This document shows positions 49,397 to 60,490 of a DNA stretch of 64,000 bases, piece after piece. The first letter of the stretch is position 1. Each line of letters starts with the position of its first letter. The stretch is from Cristatella mucedo. Lineage: Eukaryota; Bryozoa; Phylactolaemata; Cristatellidae. Location: the NCBI GenBank assembly GCA_009760855.2, contig WPIO01000068.1, positions 2,052,877-2,116,876 on the forward strand. Reading direction: 5' to 3'. The position numbers were made by a program, and so were the translations under genes. A model generated the notes under the pieces. It had not been told where the DNA came from. It worked only from the letters and a program-made list of their open reading frames with translations, and ran no database searches.

Positions 49397-49440
<44 letters not shown>

Positions 49441-49450
49441 CGGAGAAGGA
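49395..49450. repeat. GA microsatellite
   Basis: (GA)n with few interruptions in intron 1 of A3. The corresponding A1 sequence (about 9260-9290) is only purine-rich. Confidence 0.85.
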
Positions 49451-49695
49451 GCTGTTACAAATTGTTGAACATTGTAGATTATACTGTTGGTTGAGTGGCC
49501 TTAAGTATCGAAAACGTAAGGCGACGTCGCGCGATCAAAACAAAAAGGAATTGCTCTTAGCTTCGAGGTTCGTTTCTGTAAAACACGTTTGACGCTTGGC
49601 CGCACTACAAGTGGGAAATGAAGTTGCAATGTCTTGTTGGCTGTGTGCAAATAATACATTGACCTTACAAGGCTGCCATTTCTTCAAATTTGTAG

Positions 49696-49777
49696 GTTTG
49701 ACAGGTGCAACTGGTGCATTTGCGAAATAGGATATTTTCCAGCATGCACAAAAAAGGCATGTCTTCCCCTCGTTTAG
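49696..49777 (+). CDS. Pacifastin-like peptide gene A3, exon 2 (coding part)
   Basis: The exon starts after acceptor AATTTGTAG (AG 49694-49695). The first G completes Trp, then FDRCNWCICEIGYFPACTKK and ACLPLV, and TAG at 49775-49777. Joined in phase with exon 1, the cysteine spacing is C-x9-C-N-W-C-I-C-E-I-G-x4-C-T-K-K-A-C. This matches every invariant of the known pacifastin consensus (C-x9-12-CN-x-C-x-C-x2-3-G-x3-6-CT-x3-C). In locust inhibitors the reactive bond lies two residues after Cys5, which would be Lys-Lys here and suggests trypsin-like targets. The precursor is about 81 residues with one domain. Untranslated sequence continues to a GTAAGT donor at 49824. Identification rests on spacing and the Asn, Gly and Thr invariants, not on a search. 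Confidence 0.74.
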
Positions 49778-49823
49778 CGATGTCAAGCTTTCAAGATAAA
49801 AAAAGGCCAGAATCAGAAGCCTG

Positions 49824-51259
49824 GTAAGTTTAACAGTTTCTTGCAAGCGGGAGTACTGCTTAAACCGAAAGCTATGATTTTGCAGCGATCAGAGAAAGTG
49901 TCTTAAACCTATAACAGTCACTCGAGACTTTAATGGAATATACGGAATTTTGAGGTGCAGTGAATGTGCAATTCATGCAATCATTGTAATCAGTTCTTCT
50001 CTTGTGCTAGCCACCTCAGCTTGCCAATTTCAGTTGCTAAAAACTCGTTCTCAAGATATGACAAGACAGCAGAAGTTCGATTGCTTATGTTTAGCCGCTG
50101 CAAAAGCTGGCTTCGATATTGATTAACCATGTGCGAAAGCCCCTACATCTTCCCAATTATGTCTATGCGTCCGTTTTATAGTGTCCATTCGGAGAGAGAG
50201 AGAGAGGGAAAGATTGCTGTCGTAGGAAAACCCGATCACATAAATTAGCCCCGACCTTCGTTATAAAAACACACGTGGTTGCAGAGAAACCTAGTTTTAA
50301 AATAATTATAGGACAAATAATAAATACTACCCTAAAGAGGTTAAACACTAACGGTAACAATTGCTTGTGTGAACACGATAAATCTTCGTTAAAGGCAACT
50401 CAGACAATAGTGAAGGAAAATATCGTTTTTAATTCGCTTGATAGATCCATTCAAGCTACTTACAGTCAACAATTCAGTAAGCTCATCCCAGAAGAACAAT
50501 CTTTCAATATAATTACACATAAAGATAGGGCTAAAATCACTTGCAAACACTTGCTAGGTTGTTCTTTACGTGATAAGCCATTGCAAGAGAGAACGCCTCA
50601 CTTGCCGTGTGCATTTGAGCAGCATAAGGCTGCACACACTTGAGTGACGTAATGGAATAAGCTGGCAACCTGCGTGAAATTGCATTTAATTTAAGGTATG
50701 AAAGTCAAATAAAAGGTATGATTTGTAATAATATTGGCTCTCATTGCTTTCTGCAGATCTCGACCGTAACGATCAGCAAATGCTAGTGGATTTTACTGGG
50801 AAGCCGTGGAATGGATCAACAACATTATCCGAAAACCTGCACGAGTCTTTTGAAAAATGAACACCGCGAGCTGCGAATAAATAGAATGAGCATTGAAAAT
50901 ATATTTCTACGGTGGAGATGGGTGTCAAAGTGTGCTACCATTTACATGTTTTTCTCGACCTCTCCTTGAAACATTCACCCGACTTGTCATCACTCTGGTA
51001 GAATGCTTTGAAACGATGGTTATCGACATTCTGGATGCATTTCTTGTATGACTAAGTGCTAATGTTGTACTATATCGCCCATCATGTTCATGGCTTACTC
51101 CAAGCATTAAAAGAGCATTAAAATCAAATTACAAGCTTAGAAAAGCCTATCAAAGATCAAGACTGGCTGACCATCCACTGAAAATTTGGGATCTAACTAA
51201 ATTTCCTAACACTTCCTCATAGCTAAAGCCAAACTTGCTTTCATTATAACGTTATACTA
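49824..51259 (+). other. Intron 2 of A3, first part
   Basis: Colinear with 9661-11129. Contains the 122-codon open frame 50275-50643. Confidence 0.45.
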
Positions 51260-51500
51260 TAATGAACGTACACTTGATAAAGTACCCTCAGAGATGTAAA
51301 AATTTCTAAGCGCTTTATATTTGCTGCAAAGGAAACACACGTTCGAATGGTGAGTGCTGTCATGCTTGACAAGCAACATGAATAACATGATTAGGGGTGA
51401 AATGCACAGGGTCAGTATACAAGTGGGGGTTAGTGGCAGCAAGCACAGTGTCAGCAGGCCTAAGCACGTAAAGGAAAAATAACAGGCACCCACTAAATAC
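51260..51500 (-). mobile_element. L2-like 3' UTR fragment in intron 2 of A3
   Basis: Counterpart of 11130-11345 in the A3 segment. Confidence 0.55.
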
Positions 51501-52346
51501 AGTCATAAATAGATGCGTTTGTGAGAACGTAGTGAAATTGCATATCCAACCTCTGAAAGTGCCGACGGCACCCATTACCCGTCGGCTCATATGCACGTAA
51601 GGTAGCAAAGTACCTGGCGTTGTTTTTTCGTAGCGTCTTGATCTTAACGATAGAAAATTTTAGTGAGTTCATTAGAAAGAAAATACATTCCAAAATATTC
51701 CTAGCTGTTGGTACTAGGTCAGTATGAATCATCGTTTTTATACATACAATAGCTAAACCGGTATTGTAAATGTTGTCACTAATTAATTAAGATATCTACT
51801 TTCCGGAGAATCTCAAGGTTACAGAAAACGATTTTATCTTATAGCTCGCTAAATACATGATGTAAGTTGAGTATCGTTGTTGAAAAAGTAGTCAGGAATG
51901 TGTTCACTTTTTATTCGGGTTTATCGAAAAACTCTGACTTATTAGCACAGCCTGACGAGTCTTCATGCTAGTTACAAGAGAAACACTTTGAAAATTGTGT
52001 TAGGATTCCCACGTTAGGCGACTCGTTATGGTAACTAAGCAAATGACACAGTCTTGGTGCCCTTTTATGTGCTGCCATGAACTGCTGATATTCGAACGGC
52101 TCGGCGGACGCTTTCTTCTAGGACTCAATATTTTATAGACACATTTATAGATCACAGCGAGGGAATTCACGAACAGTCGGCTTACCACGACTCAAAAAGA
52201 GATTGGGTGAATATTTTTCCGAAAACGTACACCAGGAGGAAATAGTGACAGCAAGCTGTTTAGCCAATACGCCCAGGCGACTTAAGTGCAGTGCCGAATG
52301 GAGCAATAAGCTCAGCTAATATGGCGTTGTTTGTTTTCTTATACCG

Positions 52347-52435
52347 CGACGTCAGGTCTGCTATGGACACACGTGCACACGGCATTCTGCTCAACCTGGC
52401 CGCCAGCGTGTTCTCATATTTACATTAAATAAACT
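52347..52435 (+). other. Gene A3, putative third exon (3' UTR with poly(A) signal)
   Basis: This block is homologous to 11879-11966, with AATAAA at 52428-52433 and the same 26-codon open frame ending TAA at 52426. The acceptor AG of the other copies is CG here (52345-52346), so normal use of this acceptor is doubtful. The transcript could instead end in intron 2 or use another AG nearby. Confidence 0.4.
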
Positions 52436-52686
52436 CGTTTTTTTACGGTTATGTTTACACCAATACCTAAATAATAACCCGCGATCCTAACATCTCAAAT
52501 GTAACCACAAAGCTGAAAATTAAAGTAATAATAGTAATGAATATATAACACTTGATAAAGGGCCCTCAGAAAACTCAATCTCTCTTAAGACGCTTTACGT
52601 ATGTTACGAACACTCCATGATCGAATCGTGTGTCGTAGTTTTTTACAATAGTGGTACACCATTGCTAGTCTTATGGAAACAGCGAT

Positions 52687-52722
52687 ATTAAATAAGTAAC
52701 AATAATAATAATAATAATAATA
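52687..52722. repeat. AAT microsatellite (LINE tail)
   Basis: (AAT)n directly next to a family-1 LINE 3' end, so it is that element's tail. Confidence 0.8.
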
Positions 52723-53947
52723 ATGCACTTGATATAGCACCCCCAGAGAACTCAATCTCTGTCTAGGCACTTTGCATTTGCTGCGAAGGTAAACGCGATT
52801 GAATGGTGAATAACATGAAGCTTTAAGATGAACAACATGAATAGCATGGTTAGGGATGACATGCACAGGGTCAGCCGAAAAATCTGGTTAGTGGAGTTGA
52901 GATGAGTTCCGACACCAAGCTTGGAGCTGCAAGATATATATATTAAGCTTAAATCTATTCCAAAGGCCGATAAACCTCCATCGCCGACTATTAGAGCCGT
53001 TGATACTATGCATATTAAATTTGTGCGTTAACGTGTCGACACTGATCGTTGCTGTGCCGTGTTATGGAACTTACGGCTAAGCTCTGACCTTAGCCCAACT
53101 CTTTGGCACCAACAACTCTTTCGCAGCTATTGCTAACTTGCAGGGGACCAATAACGTTAGTCAGTAGGCGACCGTGAATAGCACTGCTAACAGGGCTAGG
53201 CTCACAAACTGAAAATGTCTATGAAATGTACAAGACGTCGATTAGGTGTCGCTTAAGGTTATATCGATCGAACGCGGAAGCTAGCTATGCACATCCACCA
53301 AAGTTTATGCCACCTGTCGGTCGTGGAGCAGGCTTTAATTTACGATTGATATTGAGCAAGGTTATAGGGCAAGGTTTTGCTGCATGGCAGCTGAGCCCAA
53401 TGGGGCCAGTCTACATTCAGCTGGTAGAGTCAGAATGAGCTGTTGCGATTGAGAAAGACGGAACTGATTGTCAGCAAGATAGAAAAATTCGCACACATAG
53501 AGTACGAAACCTACTTTGACAAGAAATGACAGAGAGGACGGAAAGTAGGCTCGGAAGGTACAGAAAAAGATAAAAGTGGAGTGCTTGAGTGGAAGTCGAA
53601 CCTCGTGCGACCATGACACTTTGTGTTAGGCAATCGAGTAATCGAGCTAGAAGTACGAGAAAGAGACCAATCGTGTGCAGGAGAGTGAAAGTTATACTCA
53701 TAGAGTTAGAGAGAAAGAGAGAGAGAGCTTGAATGAATTTCCTAATACTTAATAGTCCGTGGCTAGTTGAGCGACCTTAAATATTTAAAATATTAGGAAA
53801 GCCCGTGTTTCAAAAGCAGCATGCAACTGTTCTTCGCTTTGAGCATCACTAGCCGGGACTATTATTTCGATGCCTCAATGGCTGCACTCAAAAAAAATAT
53901 GCCGTCATTGCACCCTATGCATGGCTTCCGTATTCTTAAATAGGCAG

Positions 53948-54026
53948 GTTCAACGGGTGCATCTTGTGCTTTTAATGGACAGGATTCATTGCAAAGTACT
54001 TAAGGAAGGCATGCATTCGCCATTAG
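53948..54026 (+). pseudogene. Orphan B-type pacifastin exon 2
   Basis: Acceptor ATAGGCAG is intact. The frame reads W-FNGCILCF, then TAA at the Cys4 codon, then WTGFIAKYLRKACIRH and TAG. Cys6 is kept here, so the B ancestor had at least Cys2, Cys3 and Cys6. Upstream sequence (53380-53940) matches B intron 1, but exon 1 is missing. The fragment lies between two copies of the same intergenic block. Confidence 0.56.
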
Positions 54027-54089
54027 CCAAGTCAAGAGAATCGCTTAACAACGGCAGCCGCAAGCTTGAAAGAGTCCTAAGATAAAAAA

Positions 54090-54280
54090 ATATGAGAGCT
54101 CACCTGAGGCATCACATGTTAGGCAGGAACAGTTTTCTAGTTCTTCCACAAGCTTGGGTGTCCTAAGAGTAGCATTTCAGTTTTATTGAGACTCAAATCT
54201 ACTCGAGACTGTAACCTTCAGTACATATCCTCTCAAACCAAGTAATTCACTCAACTGGTATCAAGAAATTATCTGAATGG
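54090..54280 (-). mobile_element. LINE fragment (family 2-like)
   Basis: The reverse strand reads LSLNKTEMLLLGHPSL, the LxxDKTEVLL segment after the RT palm. Confidence 0.5.
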
Positions 54281-55404
54281 TGCTGCAAGACATATATATT
54301 ATGCTTAAATCTATTGCAAAAGCCGATTTTCCTCTAGCTCCAACTATGAGAGTCGTTGCTACTATGCATATTAAATTTGTGCGGTTACGTATGGACACTG
54401 ATTGTTGCTGTGCCATGTTATGAAACTTACGGCTAAGCTCTGACCTTAGCCCAACTCTTTGGCACCAACGACTCTTTCGCAGCTATTGACAACGTGCAGG
54501 GGACCAATTACATTAGTCAGGTGGCGACCGGGAATAGCACTGCTAACAGGGCTAGGCTCAGAAACTGAAAATGGCTATGAAATGTACAAGACGTCGATTA
54601 GGTGTCGTTAAAGGTTATCTTGATCGAACGTGAAAGCTAGCTGTGCACATCCATCAAAGTTTATGCCACATTTCGGTCATGGAGCAGGCTTTAATTTACG
54701 AATGGCATTGAGCAAGGTTATAGCTGGTTTGTGACTCAATATAAGTTCATATTTTCCATTACAAAAACTTTATTAATTAATTTGTATCTACTTACAATTG
54801 GCCATTTCTAATGGAGATCGTTGATGTTATTTACGCCTATTGCCTCTCTTCCAAATAGTAGCTAAAAGGAAGATGATCTTTGCATTGCTAAATGTGGCAA
54901 ATGAATGATAAGATTGTTCAATTAACCGTCATCCTGTTTCCTGTGGTTAATACAGTAAAGCTTATGGAACCAGAGTGCTAAATTTAAAAATAAATGTACA
55001 CGGAATGCAAAGAATGAAATTTGAAAACTCATTCTATTTAAATTTAATGGCTAACTATTTCGTTCTGAGCGAGTTCAACAGTAATTTTGCCAAGTCTGTA
55101 ATGAAGAGCCAGTCTGTGGCGATGGGAACATATATTAGGAATTAGGAGTGATTACGTAGTGTATGCCAGATTAAGTTCCCCATTAAGCTAAAAGGCAGCC
55201 TGCTATCGCTCGTCGGGATTTTTCATTTGCCCTTTCTTCAGGTCTGAGGAGGTTTTCCGTTAGACTTACCGACTAAAATGCCGAGGGTGCCAAGCTGACA
55301 CTCAGTGAAGGGCTTTTGCTACACAACTGCAACTCATGTGTGTCCTTGAGGCGTAGTTGCAGAAACCACACGAAAATATGCTGGATGGTATTTCCGAATA
55401 ATCT

Positions 55405-56325
55405 TGACCTTAAATTAAATGATAATAAAACCGTTCTGCTGCTCATAAGACACTCTAAGAGTGTGTTCGGCTTGAACGGCTTTGCTCTTCTAAAAGGTGA
55501 TGCTATTGTGTGAGACCATCACCACATGCTCAAAATTTAGGTGTCGTTTTCGACAGCTGCCCCAATTTTATAAGCTTCATTCAGAAGACCGCTTTTTCAG
55601 CTAGCCATCACGTTCGATCCCTATTCAGGATTACGAGCTGTCTCCCACAGTTGCTTGTAAAAAATTTAACTAGCTCCCTAATTCAGTCTCGGCTTGATTA
55701 TTGTAATTACCTTTTGGCTGGGCTGCCAAAGAAAGCTAGTAGGCCCACTGCATCAGAATATGAATATAGCTGAAAGAGTAGTTTTCAAGTCCCAGCAGTT
55801 TGAGCATGCGTCTTCTTTGCTAAAAGAGCTAGGACGGATGCCGGTTGAGCAACGAATACAGAGCAAAGATCTTATGCTGACCCGCAAGGCCCGCCACGGC
55901 TTGGCTCCCTCGTACCTAGCTGAACTGCTGCATTAGTTTCAGCCTGTTCGTGACCTCAGATCCTGTGTGGATTAGAAATTAGCTTTTCCAAACCTCAGCT
56001 TAAAGGCCACACAATCCTTCCCTTTGCAGGTCCTGGACTGTGTAACTCGCTTCCACAATTCTTACACCACGACAACTACTGTTCTACTGCCGACTATGGC
56101 TTATCCTTTTTAGTGGTCCTGAGATGCCACTTCCATTCTACTCACTACCACAACTGCTCTCCGGACTCTGCTATGCTTCTCACGTTCCGTTTGTTGCGTG
56201 AGAAGAAGTCTGTTGGCTGCCAAATGCATACCGAATGCCGCTAATGCTGTGAGTAGCCTATGCAAAACTGTCCTGCTTAACACCCACATGGTCTTAATGA
56301 CTTATCGGAGTTACCGACGGAGATA
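55405..56325 (+). mobile_element. LINE family 2 (3' half) in the upstream region of B3
   Basis: Counterpart of 19860-20785; includes ERVVFKSQQFEHASSLLKEL at about 55.8 kb. Confidence 0.72.
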
Positions 56326-56329
56326 ACAG

Positions 56330-56474
56330 GGCACAACGGGAATCCCCTGAGTAGTCAATTCTGACCACGAATAAAGTCGGGGATTGAATGTGAGCAGACG
56401 ATGTGAACCAGCTTACCACAGGCACTCTGTAGCATCGAGGAATTCTGCATCTCTGCCGGACTGCTCAAGACAAC
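56330..56474 (+). promoter_or_regulatory. Proximal upstream region of B3
   Basis: Same block as 20790-20947; the TATA position reads AATGTGAG. It directly follows the 3' end of a LINE family 2 copy. Confidence 0.3.
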
Positions 56475-56639
56475 TTGCTGAAGATAACGCAATCTCTGCT
56501 CCTAGTCGAGCTTTTTCGGTGCATTGCTGACGGCAGCACAAAGTGAGCAATCAGACACCCACACATCAGCCGCCATGAGGCTCAGTTTTGTACAACCAGT
56601 TTTCGATGCTGAGAGACGATGCCTATCGTTAGGTAGGTG
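56475..56639 (+). pseudogene. Pacifastin-like gene B3, exon 1 only (broken)
   Basis: The initiator is TTG, as in B1. A 1-base insertion in the signal-peptide core (near CTTTTTCGG) shifts the frame to an early stop. The C-terminal part still spells RCLSLG and the donor GTGAGT (56640-56645) is intact. No second exon follows: about 150 nt later the sequence changes to a different repeat block. Confidence 0.6.
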
Positions 56640-56645
56640 GTGAGT

Positions 56646-57079
56646 AGCGGCCTCTAATATGATAATAATCCACTGGGCCCTGGGTGGCAATCCTTTCAAC
56701 CATCAACTGTACACCAGGTGCTTCTACAGCGGCTGAGCCCAATGTGGCCAGTTAAAATTCAGTCGGTAGAAATAGAACGAGCCGTCGCGATATAGAATGA
56801 AGTGACTCCGTTATGCTTGCAGCCATTGTTCATTTTACCACTACCGTTTGATCGTAATCACTTACACCACACAGCCTTCGGAAAAAGCATTACTGATACA
56901 CGAACGCTTTGAATATCTAAGCGAGTGTAAATCTAAGCCTTTTCTGAAAATACTCCTTGTAGAAATCAGTATTGTCGTAGCCTATTGGCGTCTAAACTGG
57001 TAATATCTATATTAAAACAGTTGTATAGCACTCTCGAACAAGTTAATATCTGTATAGGCACTTTATATGTGCTGCGTCG
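56646..57079. other. Region after B3 exon 1
   Basis: About 150 nt of B intron 1, then a block shared with 44080-44260 and 59430-59530. No gene seen. Confidence 0.4.
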
Positions 57080-57588
57080 GATGTTTTATTGAATGGTTGG
57101 CTAATGAAAGCATGCCCAATTTCAACAAGAATAACATGTTTATATGTGAAATGCACAGGGTCAGCATGCAAATGTGGATCGAGCTGTCAGGCGCAGTATC
57201 AGCAAGAAAAAGCACGCAAAGAAGGAGTCACATGAAAACTTAAAATGCTTTAGTAGCAAGACGTGTTTGTAACTTACTTTTAAATGTCTTTAAGTAAGGG
57301 AATTTCGTGACGCCAGGCACAAGTGGAATCCGGATTGGGAGAATAAAAACTACAGGTAGCGCTCCTAAGGATTTGAGGTTCATCCGAGGTGTAGGTCAAT
57401 GATTTTATTCACGATAGCAAGATTTACGATGAGACCAGATGTAACGAGAGAGGAGCGATCTATAGAAGTAGTGACAGGATGTCACATATGCACGGACCGA
57501 TTTAGATGCTGTATCCCTGTCAAGGCGAACCCGAATTGTAGCAATGTAAAATAGCTGAAAGCAGGTGCATTTGTCTGCTGAGCTGATG
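57080..57588 (-). mobile_element. Old L2-like copy, left part
   Basis: Reverse remnant (IATIRVRLDRDTASKSVRAY) interrupted by the plus-strand copy at 57588-59275 and resuming at 59277-59430. Confidence 0.6.
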
Positions 57589-59275
57589 TTTGGCCTTCTC
57601 ATTAGCCTCAGGTCATCTCCCAGCACCTTTCAAAAAAGCTGTAGTCAGGCCACTTCTCAAGAAAGCTACACTTGACCAAGAGAACTTGAGTAACTACTAC
57701 CCAGTTTCTCTTCTACCATTCCTATCAAAGACACTCAAACGGGTCGTGGCAGACCAGCTAAACTCGTATATCGAAACCTCACACCTTTCTAGTAAGTTCC
57801 AGTCTGGCTTTAGAGCTAATCACTCCACAGAGTCAGCATTGCTTCGGGTATACAACGACCTACTTAGGAATGCAGACATGGGTAGAGTGTCTCTGCTTGT
57901 TTTGCTTGATTGTTCGGCAGCTTTTGATACCATCGATCACAAAGTTCTTCTAGAGCGTCTCTCATCTCGCCTGGGCATCACTGGCACTGCTCTGCAGTGG
58001 TTCAGGTCCTATCTCAGTGGGAGACTCCAGAGTATTGACGTGAATGGATAAAGATCATCTGAAGTACCTCTGAAATATGGAGTACCTCAGGGCTCAGTGC
58101 TAGGTCCGGTTCTTTTCACGGTTTATACGCTGCCTCTTGCTGATGTGATTGCCATGCACAATCTAGGCTTTCACTTCTATGCGGATGACACTCAGTTGCA
58201 CCTTTGCTTTGATTCCTCCCAGCCTTCGAGCACCTCAAATTCTCTCAACTCACTAGCTGCATGCATTGATGACATCCGCACATGGATGGCAGCAAATTTT
58301 CTAAAACTTAACGATGATAAAACTAACTTACTAGTTATGGGCAAACCCAGTGTGATCCAGAGATTGGAAAGGCTGACTCTCAAAATTGGCTATGCCAGCA
58401 TATCTCCTGTCGAATCAGCTCGGAATCTAGGTGTCATATTCCAAAGCGACCTCTCGTTAGACGACCATATCAGCTCAACAGTCAAATCCGCCTATTTTCA
58501 GCTTCATAACATTGCTAAAATACGGGCTTGTTTAGATAAAGATACCACGTCCAAGTTAGTTCATGCATTCGTGACATCCCGTCTCGATTTCTGCAACTCA
58601 CTGCTTACTGGCCTACCAGCATGTGCGATCAGGCGATTGCAACTGGTGCAAAACTCTGCAGCTAGGCTTGTCTGTCGTGAGCGTCGCAGTTGCCACATTA
58701 CTCCACTTCTCGCCGACCTGCACTGGCTACCAGTCAAGCAACGGATTGACTTTAAGGTTTTGTCGCTCACTTTTAGGTCCCTTCATTCTATGGATCCAGC
58801 CTATCTGTCAGATATACTCCCCAATCAGGCCAAGCATCGTCCCACCAGCTTCTCAGAATCCAACAGTCTAGAAATACCTCATACAAACCTTAAAGCCTTT
58901 GGAGACAGTGCATTTAGTTCATATGCTCCCAAAGCCTGGAACTCCCTCCCGACCTGCGTCCAAACATCCCCTAACCTGACCACATTTGAAAGGAACCTAA
59001 AAACACACCTATTTAGGACAGCATTTAGTGGGTCCCTGTGATTCTTCTTTGATGTGCTTATGCGTGGTGACACTGTGCATGCTGCCACTAACCACATTTG
59101 CATGCTGACCCTGTGCATGTCACCCCAAACCATATTATTCATCTCGTTTGTTCTTGAAGCATGATTTTACTTACCATTAATTGCATTTCACTTTACAGCA
59201 AATGTAAAGCGCCTAGAGAGAGATTGAGTTCTCTGAGGACGCTGTATCAAGTGAATTATTATTAACGTTATTATT
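57588..59275 (+). mobile_element. L2-like LINE family 1, best copy (RT ORF with one stop)
   Basis: A 5'-truncated non-LTR retrotransposon. One reading frame runs from about 57590 to 59041, broken only by TAA at 58049-58051 where the copy at 21335-23003 has CAA. It encodes reverse transcriptase: [61 protein letters not shown] (the glycine two codons after the stop region is present), [12 protein letters not shown] with the YADD catalytic motif, then thumb and C-terminal parts. The 3' UTR ends in a self-complementary AAGCGCC...GGACGC segment and an (ATT)-rich tail. The endonuclease domain is absent. It sits inside an older, reverse-oriented copy of the same family (57080-57588 and 59277-59430). 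Confidence 0.85.
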
Positions 59276-59639
59276 ATTCGTATGAAAGTCACATTCAAAC
59301 GAGACACGCGGATTTCGCTGAGACAAACAGATTTTTTTTAAACGCCAAACTTTGAGAGTTGTTTTCCATTTTCGAATGCAATTAGTTTTCCCATTGCTAG
59401 TACAATGGTTTTTATCATCTTTCAAAGCATTAATGATACACGAATGCTTTGAACATGTAAGCGAGTGTATATCTAAGCCTTTTTCTAGAAATATCTCCTT
59501 GTAGAATACAGTAATGTCGTAGCCTATGGGTGTGTGAACGTGTAATATCAATAGTAAAACAGTTGTAGACTGCTCTCGGACAACTTTAAGTCTTGATACA
59601 CACTTTCTATGTGTTGCGTCAGATGTATCGTTGAATTAT

Positions 59640-60490
59640 TGGCTATTGGTATCATGCTTAAAGTCAATCAGGATGACACGTTTAGAGGTAAAATGCACAG
59701 GGTCAGCATGCAAATGTGGTTTGAGGCGGCACGCACAGTGTCAGCACGAAAACGCGCCCAAAGAAGGTGTCGCATGAAAACGTAAAATGCTGTTGCAGCT
59801 GGACGTGTTTGTACTTTTAAACTTCGTCAAGTCACGAGATATCGTGACGCCAGGCAGAACTGGAATCTAGATTGGGAGAATACAAACTCTAGGGACCGCT
59901 CCCAAGGAGTTGAGGTTCGTCCAGCCGATTTTGAGTGTTGTTTTCCAATTTCCGAACACAATTGGTTTTCCCATTACTAGTGCGATGGTTTATACCATCG
60001 TGCCATTTAGGAAAGCTCGCTGCCATCCGTGCACTGGTGTCATTCACACATGCTGCAGGGGAGTTAGGAGAATTAGACGTGCTGGATGGCTGGGACGGAT
60101 CAAAGCAAAAGCACAGCTGAGTGTCACCTGCATAAAAGTGAACGCCTAGAATGTGAGTGCCAGCCGCATCGGCAATAAGAAGAGTTTTGCCTTTACAAAA
60201 AGCAGACCATCGATAAAGCCCCGAAATCCCTCATACTTCAGTAGTTTCTTAGAGGATCTTAGTCGGCTTACATCTACGCTGCTGAGTGCTGAACTGAGAT
60301 ATCAGCTGAACCATGTCAATGCAGTACCAGTGATGCTCTGGCGGTATGATAGGCGTTCAGGAAGGACTTGGTGATCAATAGTGTCAAAATCTGTAATTGC
60401 ATCAACGTGTAGCTGAAATTCGTCAAACTCGGCTACATAGATCAGACTCCACACCACAGCTTAAAATGTTCGTGGCCATCGTCAAGATAA
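59640..60490 (-). mobile_element. Old L2-like copy
   Basis: Same element piece as 28680-29990, with AAGCACAGCTGAGTGTCACC (the YADD region in reverse) near 60.1 kb. The palm motif is no longer in frame. Confidence 0.55.

Larger units (their letters stand above)
52436..55140. other. 3'-flanking block of A3 with a local duplication
   Basis: 52905-53390 and 54285-54800 are two copies of the same intergenic block. Between them lies the orphan B intron 1/exon 2 fragment (53380-54080) and a LINE fragment. Confidence 0.5.

Noticed and set aside
49535-49846. Minus-strand ORF of 103 codons over A3 exon 2, with similar minus-strand frames at 31060-31395 and 9402-9608
   Set aside because: At first these looked like a conserved minus-strand exon with branch points. 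The plus strand gives a better explanation: acceptor, Cys-rich frame in phase with exon 1, stop and donor. The minus frame is broken in A2 and in all B copies.
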